A stretch of DNA of 64,000 nt from positions 1,674,001 through 1,738,000 of the forward strand of contig NZ_SRLC01000001.1 of the NCBI RefSeq assembly GCF_004765605.1, read 5' to 3'. Shown here piece after piece: positions 42,195 to 50,571 of this stretch (position 1 is the first letter of the stretch; every line of letters begins with the position of its first letter). This DNA is from Hymenobacter aquaticus. Its GTDB lineage: Bacteria > Bacteroidota > Bacteroidia > Cytophagales > Hymenobacteraceae. The position numbers and the translations under genes were made by a program. The notes beneath the pieces are model-generated. The model did no database searches and was not told where the DNA came from. It was given only the letters and a program-made list of their open reading frames with translations.

Positions 42195-43631
42195 CTACTT
42201 GGTGGTAGCCGGCATGCCCACATTGGGCGTGGCGGGCGGTGGGCCCACGGCCGGCGTGGTAGTCTGCGGCTCGTCGCGCAGCTTGCGGCCGCGCAGCGTG
42301 AGCAGGAACACTAGGCCCAGCACGAAGAACACGATAAGCGAGAGAATACTGTTGCGCATCGAGCCCGTAACCTGGGCAATGACCCCGAACACGGCCGTGC
42401 CAATCACGATGCTGAGCTTCTCGGTCACGTCGAAGAAGCTGAAAAAAGCGGCGGTGTTGGGCGTGTTTTCCGGAATAATCTTGGAATAGGTGCTGCGCGA
42501 CAGGCTCTGGATGGCGCCCATCGTGAGGCCGATAACCGAGGCCAAGGCGTAGAAGCTCCAGCCGGCCTGCACGTAGTAGCCGGCCACGCAGATCAGCATC
42601 CAGATAAATACCGACCAGCTCAGGGCCCGGGTGTTGCCGATGCGCTCCGAGAGTTTCGAGAACAGGTACGCGCCCAGAATACCAACCAGCTGGAGCAGCA
42701 GAATGGTCAGAATCAGGGCCGAGCTTTCCAGCTTCAGCTCCTCGTCGCCGAAGATGGTGGCCACGTACATCACGGTCTGCACGCCCATGTTGTAGGTGAA
42801 GTAGGCCAGCAGGAAGCGTTTCAGGTTGGGCAGGTGCCGGAGCTGGTCCCAGACCTTGCCCAGCTCCCGGAAGCCGTTCAGCAGCCAGCCGGCCTCATCG
42901 TCGGCGCCGGCGGGGCGGCCGGGGTCGGCGGGCAGGGCAAAGAAGGGAATCTGGGCGAAGCCGGCCCACCAGAGGCCGGTCAGCAGAAAGGCCAGGCGGG
43001 TGGCAAAGCCTTCCTCCAGCCCGAGCTTGTCGTGGCCCATAATCAGGCCTAGACAGATGACCAGCAGCAGCACCGAGCCGATGTAGCCCATCGAAAAGCC
43101 CCGGGCCGAGAGCGAATCATACTTTTCCTCCGACGAAATCAGGGGCAGGTAGGAGTTGTAGAACACGATGGAGCCCGAAAAGCCCACCGTGGCCGAAATA
43201 AAGATGAAGGTGCTGGCCGTGAAGGTATCGGGGGTGAAGAAGAACAGCGCCGCGCAGGACGCCGCCCCCAGGTAGCAGAAGATCTGCATGAACAGCTTCT
43301 TACGACCCGAGAAGTCGGCCAGCGAGGTGAGGAAGGGGCTGATCAGGGCAATGACGAGAAAAGCGGCCGATATGGCGTAGGTCAGCAGCGAGGAGCCCGG
43401 CACCTGGAAACCCAGGAAGTCGACCGGGCTTTTGCCGCTGTCGGTGTGGGTTACCTGCTTCACCATCGCGCCCCAGTAAATGGGGAAGATGCTGGAGGTA
43501 ATGACCAGCGGATACACCGAGTTGGCCCAGTCGTAGAAGGTCCAGCCGCGGGTGATGCGCTTGTCGTCCTTGGGAATGTCGGAGAAGGAAGCGTCGGGCG
43601 CGGCGGCCGGAGCAGAGGAAACGGTCGTCAT
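42195..43631 (-). CDS. MFS transporter, UMF1/Atg22 family
   Basis: The ATG at 43631 (MTTVSSAPAA) gives a 478-residue polytopic protein, while the upstream frame is GC-rich non-coding sequence. The family signature TFYDWANSVYPLVITSSIFP (split) opens the first helix, and about 12 membrane segments follow. A glycine-rich loop VGFSGSIVFYNSYLP and the SRSTYSKIIPENT segment are typical of the UMF1 group related to yeast Atg22 amino-acid exporters. The substrate is unknown. Confidence 0.9.
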   Translation of the reverse strand: MTTVSSAPAAAPDASFSDIPKDDKRITRGWTFYDWANSVYPLVITSSIFPIYWGAMVKQVTHTDSGKSPVDFLGFQVPGSSLLTYAISAAFLVIALISPFLTSLADFSGRKKLFMQIFCYLGAASCAALFFFTPDTFTASTFIFISATVGFSGSIVFYNSYLPLISSEEKYDSLSARGFSMGYIGSVLLLVICLGLIMGHDKLGLEEGFATRLAFLLTGLWWAGFAQIPFFALPADPGRPAGADDEAGWLLNGFRELGKVWDQLRHLPNLKRFLLAYFTYNMGVQTVMYVATIFGDEELKLESSALILTILLLQLVGILGAYLFSKLSERIGNTRALSWSVFIWMLICVAGYYVQAGWSFYALASVIGLTMGAIQSLSRSTYSKIIPENTPNTAAFFSFFDVTEKLSIVIGTAVFGVIAQVTGSMRNSILSLIVFFVLGLVFLLTLRGRKLRDEPQTTTPAVGPPPATPNVGMPATTK

Positions 43632-43925
43632 GAAAGCGGAAGTTGGCAGTGTGGTGCTGGGCAAGATAACGGGAATTTGGCGTTGCCGTTGCCGGGCTTG
43701 CTTTTCTGGCCGGGGTGGCGGGCCGGCCGGGCCCAGCGGCCAAGCCCCGCGGCGAGTCGGCCGCCGGTCCTGGTAACAGTTTGGTGACAAAAACAAGACC
43801 CAGAGTTTCCTTCGGCCCGGGCGGCGGGTGCCACCTTTGCAACGGAAAACGGAAGTACCCCGGCCCCGCGGCCGGACACAGTTGTTTCTCTTGGTTTATT
43901 TCACTCCCCTCTCCCTTTCTGCGCT

Positions 43926-44303
43926 ATGAAAAAGAACCTGCTTTCCGCCGCCCTCTTCGCGTCCCTGGCGTTGGCCGCCGCCCGCCCCGCCGCCGCCGAT
44001 ACTCCCGGCCAGCCCGTGTGCCTCCAGCAGCTGGACTCGGTGCGCTACCTGGTGCGCATCGCTAACCCCAGCCAGCAGCCCACCACCCTGCGCCTGCTGC
44101 GGCAGGCCGACCAGCGCGTGCTCTACAAAGTACAGAGCCGGCAGCCGGCCTGCGGGCAGCAGCTGAATCTGAGCAACCTCACCGACGGGGCCTACGAGGT
44201 GGTGGTCAGCATCGGGGCCGCCACCTACCACTACGGCCTGCGCATCCAGACCACCACCCAGCGCCAGACCCAGCTCGTGCCAGGTCCGGTAGCTAGCCGC
44301 TAG
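43926..44303 (+). CDS. Small secreted hypothetical protein
   Basis: The 125-residue product starts with MKKNLLSAALFASLALAAA (signal peptide, cleaved near AAA-DT). It is followed by a compact beta-sandwich-like domain (YLVRIANPSQQPTTLRLL, VLYKVQSRQ, LNLSNLTDGAYEVVVSIG). Two cysteines are present (PVCLQ and PACGQ). It resembles the secretion-domain-like beta modules of T9SS proteins but lacks a sorting motif. The function is unknown. Confidence 0.7.
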   Translation: MKKNLLSAALFASLALAAARPAAADTPGQPVCLQQLDSVRYLVRIANPSQQPTTLRLLRQADQRVLYKVQSRQPACGQQLNLSNLTDGAYEVVVSIGAATYHYGLRIQTTTQRQTQLVPGPVASR

Positions 44304-44342
44304 GCCCGGCCCCCACTCCGCCTCCCCGGTCGTTTTCCCGCG

Positions 44343-44368
44343 AAGACCTGCTCCCGTCGGCAGGTCTT
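44343..44368 (+). terminator. Terminator after the small secreted protein gene
   Basis: AAGACCTGC pairs with GCAGGTCTT, followed by TTGTG. Confidence 0.7.
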
Positions 44369-44396
44369 TTGTGTGCCTGCCGCGCGGGGTCCGCGG

Positions 44397-45221
44397 CTAC
44401 CGGTGCGGTAGGTGCTCGAAGTTGGCGCGCACCATACCGGCGTACTCGGCCGAGTCAAGGAAAGCCCGCTGGTAATCCAATCGGGCCTGCGCTATTTTCA
44501 GGCTTAGCTTTTCCTCCGACCCGTACAGCGTTATCAACTGCTGTATATCTACTACTGGAGGATCAAACTCGAACAGCTGAGCCAGAAACTCAATATCCTG
44601 CAGACAGCGCAGCCTTTCACGACGGTCATCGAGCAGTTCCTTACGATTGAGGTCGTAGGCAGAGAGGGATGCACGACCGTGCGACGTTAATCCTTTAGCG
44701 GCCTCTTCCGCAAAAGTCAAGTGCCGCTCGGGGTCGGGTGTGCTGGCTGGATTCAGCAACAAAGGTTGTTCCCGCGCCACATCATCGTGGTGCATACGGG
44801 CACGACCGGCAGGATCATTCGCCAGTGGAAACAACTGTCGCTTACGGACACGGTTACAGTCTTCACAGGCAAAGAGCAGGTTTTGCCAGTCGTAGGCTAG
44901 CCAGTAGTAACCAGGGCCCTGTATTTGTCCGGCTGCCGTTTGGCGGTAGCCGGCTTTGGGGCGGTAGTGCTCCACGTCGCCAGGGCTGCTATGGTCGAAG
45001 CGGGTTTCGCAGTACGCGCATTTATTATGCTGATCCGCTTTAAGCAGTGCTTTCACGTCGGGGGCAGCATACACACGGCGGAGCGGTTTTAGGGTTGGAC
45101 TGCCGGGCCGTTGGCAGCCCGCACGGTCCGTATCATAGGCCTGTTCTAGCTGCGCCCGGCCCGCCGCAGCCTGCCGTTGCAGGGAGGCCGGAGCTACGGC
45201 ACTTTTCTGTACTGCAATCAT
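44397..45221 (-). CDS. ptuB: Septu defence HNH endonuclease PtuB
   Basis: The 274-residue nuclease is the effector of a Septu (PtuAB) anti-phage system. The HNH fold is complete: a zinc-type CAYC pair (68-71), DVEHYRPK with catalytic His85, and CEDCN (119-123). The closing RKRQLFPL is as in the TIGR02646/retron-Ec78 HNH group. In studied Septu systems PtuB cuts nucleic acid when activated through PtuA. It overlaps ptuA by 4 bases (ATGA), so the pair is co-translated. Confidence 0.9.
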   Translation of the reverse strand: MIAVQKSAVAPASLQRQAAAGRAQLEQAYDTDRAGCQRPGSPTLKPLRRVYAAPDVKALLKADQHNKCAYCETRFDHSSPGDVEHYRPKAGYRQTAAGQIQGPGYYWLAYDWQNLLFACEDCNRVRKRQLFPLANDPAGRARMHHDDVAREQPLLLNPASTPDPERHLTFAEEAAKGLTSHGRASLSAYDLNRKELLDDRRERLRCLQDIEFLAQLFEFDPPVVDIQQLITLYGSEEKLSLKIAQARLDYQRAFLDSAEYAGMVRANFEHLPHR

Positions 45222-46579
45222 CGTGCGGGCGCGTCGGAGGGGTTACGCCCCAGTTTCTGCCGAAGCTGCTGAAGCACATCGTGCACTTCCCGCTCCGAGG
45301 GCGTTTCACCCAAGGGCTGCTGATCCAACTCCTGCGTCAGCTCCTGTAGGCGCTTCTTCTCGGCGGCCGTCAGCCGCGCCTTACTCAGCAAGCCCGCCCG
45401 CTCAACCATCTTTGCCTCCGTTTCCCGCGAGCGGGCCGTTTCCAGACCAAACAGCTCACTGGTCATAATCTGGTCGATGCGCCAGCCGCGCACGTCTTCC
45501 AGGTCCTGCACCACCACCGTCTGGTCGCCCTCGCGCTTGAGCAGCACCACGTTGGCATTGGCGTCGCCGGCGGCCTGCACCACCAGGGGGCTGTGGGCGG
45601 TGGCAATGAACTGGGTGTTCTTGAAGATGCCGCTGAGGAAGCCAATGAGCTTGCGCTGCCAGCTGGGGTGCAGGTGCAAATCGATTTCATCGATGAGCAC
45701 GATGGCCGGCATTTCCAGCGGGTTCGGGCTATCGGGGTAGCGAATGAAGAGCTTGCTGGCGAAGTCGGTAAGCCACACGACCAGGGTTTGGTAGCCCAGG
45801 CTCATGTCGCGCAGGCGCACCCAGCCGTAGGGCGTGAGAAGCTCAAGCTGCTGCTGCTGCTGCTTATTGCTTTTGATTTGGATATCAGCGACATCAGGAA
45901 GAACCTGTAATAGGGCTTGACGCACGCTTTCTATCTGTACTAATGCAGACTTTGCACCACCTTGATTTACATAAGAGCTAAGCATTTTCTGTAAAAACCA
46001 TTCTTCTGGATTCAGTAAATCAGCTCGATCATCAAAAAGGCTACTGCAATTATCTTCTGCTGGACTTTCAGACGCTCCTAATGTAGTAGTGCCAGTAGTA
46101 CGCCCAGCACCATATCCATAGCATTTCAATTCGGCATTCTCACTATCAACTACAGGGATATGAATTATATACTTATCCCGCTTCTGAGCTTCTGGACTAG
46201 GAATCATAACGGAATATGTTCCAACTACCGAATGGGATACGTCGGCTAGTTTGCTCCCTATATGCGTAATACAACTCATAATCGTAGTGCCCTCGCCTGA
46301 ATGACGAATAGGCTTCCATCTAGAAACATTCATCTCCATATATGCTGGCATAAGATGATCTTCATCTGAGAAGCCCGTCTTAATTGGCCTCAACGCCGCC
46401 AACGCCTTCAGCACCGTCGTCTTCCCCACCCCATTATCCCCCAAAATAATCGTCCACTGCGCGGGCCTTCCATCCTCCCTCGCAAAGGAAATGGTCTGCT
46501 TCTCCCCGAAGCTGCGCACGTTTTCCAGGCTGAGGGAGAGGAAGTAGGCGGGCGGCGGGGTGGCGGGTTGCTTGGACAT
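45218..46579 (-). CDS. ptuA: Septu defence ATPase PtuA
   Basis: The ATG at 46579 (MSKQPATPP) precedes an N-terminal ATPase strand. The upstream frame is not coding. The 453-residue protein is an SMC/ABC-like AAA ATPase with Walker A GDNGVGKT (47-54), a signature-like LRDMSLGYQTL, Walker B IVLIDEIDLHLHPSW (near 290) and the switch His in FIATAHSP. PtuA senses infection and controls the nuclease PtuB. The middle part (about 45880-46350) is clearly lower in GC than its surroundings, which fits horizontal acquisition. Confidence 0.9.
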   Translation of the reverse strand: MSKQPATPPPAYFLSLSLENVRSFGEKQTISFAREDGRPAQWTIILGDNGVGKTTVLKALAALRPIKTGFSDEDHLMPAYMEMNVSRWKPIRHSGEGTTIMSCITHIGSKLADVSHSVVGTYSVMIPSPEAQKRDKYIIHIPVVDSENAELKCYGYGAGRTTGTTTLGASESPAEDNCSSLFDDRADLLNPEEWFLQKMLSSYVNQGGAKSALVQIESVRQALLQVLPDVADIQIKSNKQQQQQLELLTPYGWVRLRDMSLGYQTLVVWLTDFASKLFIRYPDSPNPLEMPAIVLIDEIDLHLHPSWQRKLIGFLSGIFKNTQFIATAHSPLVVQAAGDANANVVLLKREGDQTVVVQDLEDVRGWRIDQIMTSELFGLETARSRETEAKMVERAGLLSKARLTAAEKKRLQELTQELDQQPLGETPSEREVHDVLQQLRQKLGRNPSDAPAR

Positions 46580-46632
46580 AGCACGAAAGGTAACGACTGA
46601 GGGCACGAGAAGCGGCCCGGCTCCAAAAATAA

Positions 46633-46658
46633 CGGGCCTGCCGGTATCGGCAGGCCCG
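46633..46658 (-). terminator. Terminator between the HU gene and ptuA
   Basis: CGGGCCTGCC pairs with GGCAGGCCCG and is followed on the minus strand by TTATTTTTG. It would end the HU-gene transcript before the Septu genes. Confidence 0.75.
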
Positions 46659-46672
46659 CGGGCGTTTTTTCC

Positions 46673-46732
46673 AGACATAGTTATGTCTGAGGTAAGACAT
46701 AACTATGTCTGGAGCAAGACATAGTTATGTCT
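46673..46732. repeat. Three AGACATAGTTATGTCT units in alternating orientation, 22-bp period
   Basis: The 16-base unit occurs at 46673, 46695 (inverted) and 46717, exactly 22 bases apart. The first two form a perfect 18-bp hairpin with loop GAGGTA. The cluster begins 8 bases beyond the HU stop codon and lies between it and the terminator. It may stabilise RNA or be an operator for a dimeric protein. Confidence 0.85.
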
Positions 46733-46739
46733 TGAAATA

Positions 46740-47174
46740 CTACTTGGCTTGCTTGCGGGCTACGGCCCTGGCCACGGAGGCAGCCGATGGCTCGCTCACC
46801 CGCTTCAGCTCGGCCCCTTGCATGGCCGAGGCGAAGAGCTTGCCGGGGCGGAATACCACCTTTACGTTGTCGATGAGGGCGGCGCTGAACTCCTTTTCGG
46901 AGGCGGCCCCCTCCCCTTGCAGGCTCACCGAGAAGGAGCCGAAGTCGCCGAAGCGCACGATGCGGCCGGCGGCCAATTCGCGGGGCACCGTCTGAAAAAA
47001 GGCTTCGAGTACGGCCATCACGTCGACGGTGCTCACGGTACTCATTTCATTAATGCGGCCGGCCATGTCGCGCACGCTCGTGTCGCCCTGGGAGCGGGCT
47101 ACAGCATAAAACTTCTTGGCGTCGGTGGGCTTGGCCGGGTTACCGCGCTCGGCCAGGGAATATTCGATAGGCAT
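46740..47174 (-). CDS. HU-family DNA-binding protein
   Basis: The ATG at 47174 (MPIEYSLAERGNP) starts a 144-residue protein of the histone-like HU/IHF superfamily. Its first part (about 1-60) is a short N-terminal segment. The second part (about 40-125) is the HU body, with VMAVLEAFFQTVPRELAAG and RFGDFGSFSVS, and the beta-arm region VKVVFRPG. This longer variant with an N-terminal extension is typical of Bacteroidota. It probably bends or coats DNA. It ends in a Lys/Arg/Ala-rich tail. Confidence 0.88.
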   Translation of the reverse strand: MPIEYSLAERGNPAKPTDAKKFYAVARSQGDTSVRDMAGRINEMSTVSTVDVMAVLEAFFQTVPRELAAGRIVRFGDFGSFSVSLQGEGAASEKEFSAALIDNVKVVFRPGKLFASAMQGAELKRVSEPSAASVARAVARKQAK

Positions 47175-47491
47175 ACGAAAATGGGTTAAGGATGAGACGA
47201 TAAGATAACGGGATTTGGTATTGATTTCATATATAAAATAATGTTTCATTGAAATTATTTCAACGCAATACATCTATTCAGTCCCTGGCTTGAATGCGGG
47301 TTCTGCCGGGCTGATACTAGAAGGCGCGGCTTGGGTGGCCGTTGGTTGGGCCCGGCGGTGCGTGGCTGCCATACCAATTTTGCCCACATTACAAAAGCAT
47401 TCCAAGACATATATGTGTTATTCTAAGCAAAATATATAATTCCCTATCTTTATAGGTGAAGCAAGATTCTCCTCACTCTTTCCCCACTGCT
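47175..47491. other. AT-rich divergent promoter region
   Basis: No gene is visible in this 317-base gap. Positions 47200-47280 and 47395-47460 are AT-rich. TATCTTTA at 47445-47452 (one mismatch to TAnnTTTG) could be the -7 box of the plus-strand lipoprotein gene. Confidence 0.45.
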
Positions 47492-48304
47492 ATGAAAAAC
47501 ACCCTTCCTACCCGGCGGCCCCTGTGGCGTCGCCCCCTGCCGCTGCTGGTCTTGAGCCTGGCCCTGCTGGGTGCCTGCAACGACGACGACGACGAGCAGG
47601 CCGCGCCCTCGACGACCTACGGTCCCACCGTCGTGGTGGGCAGCGGCACGGCCCGCGGCTTCGTGTCGGCCGATGCCCAGGGCAAACCCACCGAAATCGG
47701 GGTGGCCCTCTCCGAAACGGCCCTCAACGGCCTGCCCGCCACGCCCGCCTTTGGCACCATGTACGACGTGGCCCTGCCCAGCAGCCCCGCCACCGCCCAG
47801 ATGCCGTTCGACCACATTTCCTTCGACTGGAACCCCAACGGCCATGAGCCCACGGCCGTGTACACCGTGCCCCACTTCGACGCCCACTTCTACATGCAGC
47901 CGATGGCGGCCCAGCACGCCATTACCCTCGACGACCCCAAGGGCGACATTTTCCCGGCTGCCACCAAGCTGCCGGCCGGCTACATTACGGCCCCCAACGT
48001 GGCCCCCGGCCGCACCGTGCCCATGATGGGCCGGCACTGGGTCGACCCCACCAGTCCGGAGTATCAGCCCGGCGGCAGCTTCAGCCACACCTTTATCTAC
48101 GGCACCTACGACGGGCACGTCACCTTCCTGGAGCCCATGTTTACCAAGGCCATGCTCGTGCCCGGGGTGAGCGTGGAAAAGGCCATCAAGCAGCCCACCG
48201 TGTACGAAACGACCGGCAAGTACTTCCCCACCACCTACACCATCCGCCACGACGCGACGACCCGCGAGTACGTCATCTCGCTCAAGGGCATGACCGCGCG
48301 CTAA
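47492..48304 (+). CDS. Lipoprotein of the DUF5602/TTHB210-like type
   Basis: The ATG at 47492 starts a 270-residue lipoprotein with lipobox LLGAC near residue 29, followed by an acidic NDDDDEQ stretch. Conserved-looking segments are FDWNPNGHEP, VPHFDAHFYM (His/Asp-rich) and GRHWVDPTSPEY, which recall the TTHB210-like domain. The His/Asp pattern suggests metal binding, but function is unknown. Confidence 0.65.
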   Translation: MKNTLPTRRPLWRRPLPLLVLSLALLGACNDDDDEQAAPSTTYGPTVVVGSGTARGFVSADAQGKPTEIGVALSETALNGLPATPAFGTMYDVALPSSPATAQMPFDHISFDWNPNGHEPTAVYTVPHFDAHFYMQPMAAQHAITLDDPKGDIFPAATKLPAGYITAPNVAPGRTVPMMGRHWVDPTSPEYQPGGSFSHTFIYGTYDGHVTFLEPMFTKAMLVPGVSVEKAIKQPTVYETTGKYFPTTYTIRHDATTREYVISLKGMTAR

Positions 48305-48384
48305 GCCCCGCGGCCCCATATCCCCGGAAAAACCGCCCCCGGTCCCGTTGCCAGTCAGCGGGGCCGGGGGCGTACTGTTTTCAA

Positions 48385-48520
48385 GCTGGCGCGCGTCTCC
48401 GACGCGTGCTTACCGGTCCCGCGTCTCTGACGCGGCCGTTGAACGAACGGAGCAGGCGGCGCGGATGGTACGCGTCAGAGACGCGAAACCGGGGGACACG
48501 CGTCGGAGACGCGCGCCAGC
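48385..48520. repeat. Palindromic intergenic repeat with 24-bp arms
   Basis: The arms 48385-48408 and 48497-48520 (GCTGGCGCGCGTCTCCGACG..) are perfect reverse complements. Inside is a second inverted pair, GCGTCTCTGACGC against GCGTCAGAGACGC. It lies between the convergent lipoprotein and mocA genes. Confidence 0.88.
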
Positions 48521-48554
48521 GAGGGACCACCAGCGGGGCCGGGGGCGGCTGTTT

Positions 48555-49169
48555 TCACGTCCAGTGGCCGGCCAGCAGCGCCGCGTACCCGGCCTCCGTA
48601 TCCACGTCGACGCTGCCCCCGGCAAACGGCACGGCGGCCACCAGTTCGGGGTGCTGCCGCAGCAGCTGCCCGGCCCCGGCGGCCGGCGGCAGAGCCCGTA
48701 GCAGCGGCAGGACGGCTTCGGCAAACAGCACCGGCACCCCGCGCACCCCGTCGTACTCGGCAGCCACGATAGGCAGGCCGGTGGCGGCCTGGGTAGCGGC
48801 CAGCTGCCGCAGCACGGCGGGCGTGAGCAGCGGCTGGTCGCAGAGCAGGATGGTAACGCTACTCAGGACCCCGGCCGGGTCCAGCGCGGCTAGGCCGCAG
48901 TGCAGCGAGGCCCCCATGCCCTGCTCCCACTGCGGGCAGCGCACCACCGCGAGCGGCAGGCCGGCCAGCTCGGGCAACAAATCCTCGTGCAACGCTCCGG
49001 TAACCACCACCACCGGACCGCCCAGCGCGGCGGCCACGGCCGTTTCGGCGGCGCGGCGCAGCAGGGTCTGGCCCTGGTAGGGCAAGAGCTGCTTGGGCCG
49101 TCCGAGCCGGGTGGAGGCTCCGGCGGCCAGCAGAATAATGGCGGACAGCGGCACTGGCGGCGGCAGCAT
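48555..49169 (-). CDS. mocA: Molybdenum cofactor nucleotidyltransferase (MocA-like)
   Basis: The 204-residue enzyme has the NTP-transferase fold: LAAGASTRLGRPKQLL near residue 14, a metal-binding CDQPLL and GVPVLFA. MocA adds CMP to molybdopterin to give the cytosine dinucleotide cofactor used by the xanthine-oxidase family, which fits the upstream oxidoreductase genes. The gene overlaps xdhC by one base (TAATG). It is the last gene of the operon. Confidence 0.88.
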   Translation of the reverse strand: MLPPPVPLSAIILLAAGASTRLGRPKQLLPYQGQTLLRRAAETAVAAALGGPVVVVTGALHEDLLPELAGLPLAVVRCPQWEQGMGASLHCGLAALDPAGVLSSVTILLCDQPLLTPAVLRQLAATQAATGLPIVAAEYDGVRGVPVLFAEAVLPLLRALPPAAGAGQLLRQHPELVAAVPFAGGSVDVDTEAGYAALLAGHWT

Positions 49170-50356
49170 TACAGGCTACAGGCCGCGTCGGCCCGGCCTT
49201 CCATCACCAGGGGCGCGGTGGCGTGCAGGGGCGGATGAATCGGGAGCGGGGAGTCGCGCAGGAAGCCGGCGGGTCGCCCGGCCAGCACCGCCTGAATCTC
49301 GGCCACGATGGACAGGGCAATTTCCTCGGGCGTTTCGCCGCCCAGGTTCAGGCCAATGGGGCTGTAGAGGCGGCCTTCGAGCTGTTGGGCGGCAGCGGGC
49401 ACGTCCTTTTGCAGGTCTTCCAGCAGGCGCTCATACTTCTTGCGCGGCCCCAGCAGCCCGATGTAGCGGGTGGGCGCCGAGAGCAGGTGGCGCAGCACGG
49501 CCAGATCGTAGTAGTAGTTGTGGGTCATCAGCAGGGCAAAGCTGGCGTCGTGCGGCTCGGCTTCCACCTGGGCCAGGGGCAGCACGCGCACGGCTTCGGC
49601 CTCGGGAAACCGCCCAGCCTGGGCCTGGTTGGGGCGACCATCCAGCACCTGCACCCGCCAGCCCAGACTGGCGGCCAGGCGCACCACGGGCTGCACGTCG
49701 TTGCCGGCCCCGTACACGGTCAGGCGCACCGGGGGCCGCAGGATTTCCAGGCATACCCGCACGGTGCCGGCCCCGGCCGGGTAGTGGCGCGTGGCCGGCT
49801 GCCCGGCGGCCAGCGCGGCGCGGGCATCCTGCAGAATAGCGTCGTACAGCTCCGAATCGGCCGAGAGGTTGCCTTCCACTCGGCCATCGGCGAGCAGCAG
49901 CAGGCGCTGTCCCATGCGGGCCGCCGCCGTGGGGCCGGCCATCCCGAATACGGTGGCCACCACGGCCGGGGCCTCTACCCCTTCGGCCCAGCGGCGCAGC
50001 AGCTCCAGGGGGTTGTCGGGATTCTGGAAGTCGAGGGGCTCGAGCAGGATCTGGACCACGCCCTGGCAGCCCAGCGCCGCCCCGAACTGCAGGTCGTCGT
50101 CGGGGTCGGTCGAGTCGTAGGTGACCACCGTGGGGCGGCCCTGCAGAATGGTTTGGCGGGCGCGGCGGCGGGCGTCGCCTTCAAGGCAGCCCCCGCTGAT
50201 GGCGCCGGTCAGCTGCCCTTCCTCCGTCACGAGCATGCGGGCCCCGGGGCGGCGGTAGGCCGAGCCGGCCACATCTACCACCGAGGCCAGGGCGCAGGCG
50301 CGGCCGGCGGCACGGTGCTCGTCGTAAGCCAGAATAAGACGTTGTAGTTCGGTCAT
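49169..50356 (-). CDS. xdhC: XdhC-family maturation chaperone (PaoD-like)
   Basis: The ATG at 50356 (MTELQRLILAYDEH) gives a 395-residue XdhC/CoxI protein. The N-terminal domain has VVDVAGSAYRRPGARMLV and the GCLEGD motif. The C-terminal Rossmann-like part has TVYGAGNDVQPVVRLA and the conserved TRYIGLLGPRKK. XdhC proteins bind, sulfurate and insert molybdenum cofactor into their partner enzyme. It follows the large subunit gene after a 215-base gap occupied by a repeat, and precedes mocA. Confidence 0.92.
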   Translation of the reverse strand: MTELQRLILAYDEHRAAGRACALASVVDVAGSAYRRPGARMLVTEEGQLTGAISGGCLEGDARRRARQTILQGRPTVVTYDSTDPDDDLQFGAALGCQGVVQILLEPLDFQNPDNPLELLRRWAEGVEAPAVVATVFGMAGPTAAARMGQRLLLLADGRVEGNLSADSELYDAILQDARAALAAGQPATRHYPAGAGTVRVCLEILRPPVRLTVYGAGNDVQPVVRLAASLGWRVQVLDGRPNQAQAGRFPEAEAVRVLPLAQVEAEPHDASFALLMTHNYYYDLAVLRHLLSAPTRYIGLLGPRKKYERLLEDLQKDVPAAAQQLEGRLYSPIGLNLGGETPEEIALSIVAEIQAVLAGRPAGFLRDSPLPIHPPLHATAPLVMEGRADAACSL

Positions 50357-50409
50357 GGTATTAACTGTTGGCACTGAGCAGCTACGGCTAGAGGCTAAGG
50401 CTAGGAAAG

Positions 50410-50538
50410 CTAGTTCCCCTCCTTTTTTCAAGGAGGGGTTAGGGGTGGTTTGTCATTGAACGACTTTTAGATTTAGCCCTAAATCGTTCTATCGTTTCAA
50501 CCACCCCTAGCCCCTCCTCATCTGAGGAGGGGAACTAG
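50410..50538. repeat. Palindromic repeat within the oxidoreductase operon
   Basis: The outer arms CTAGTTCCCCTCC (50410-50422) and GGAGGGGAACTAG (50526-50538) are perfect. Inner arms 50432-50450 and 50499-50517 (GGAGGGG.TAGGGGTGGTT) pair with one G-T. It lies between the paoC-like and xdhC genes and could separate their expression. Confidence 0.88.
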
Positions 50539-50571
50539 TTTCTAGTTACCTAACTCTTATAAAAACTCACC

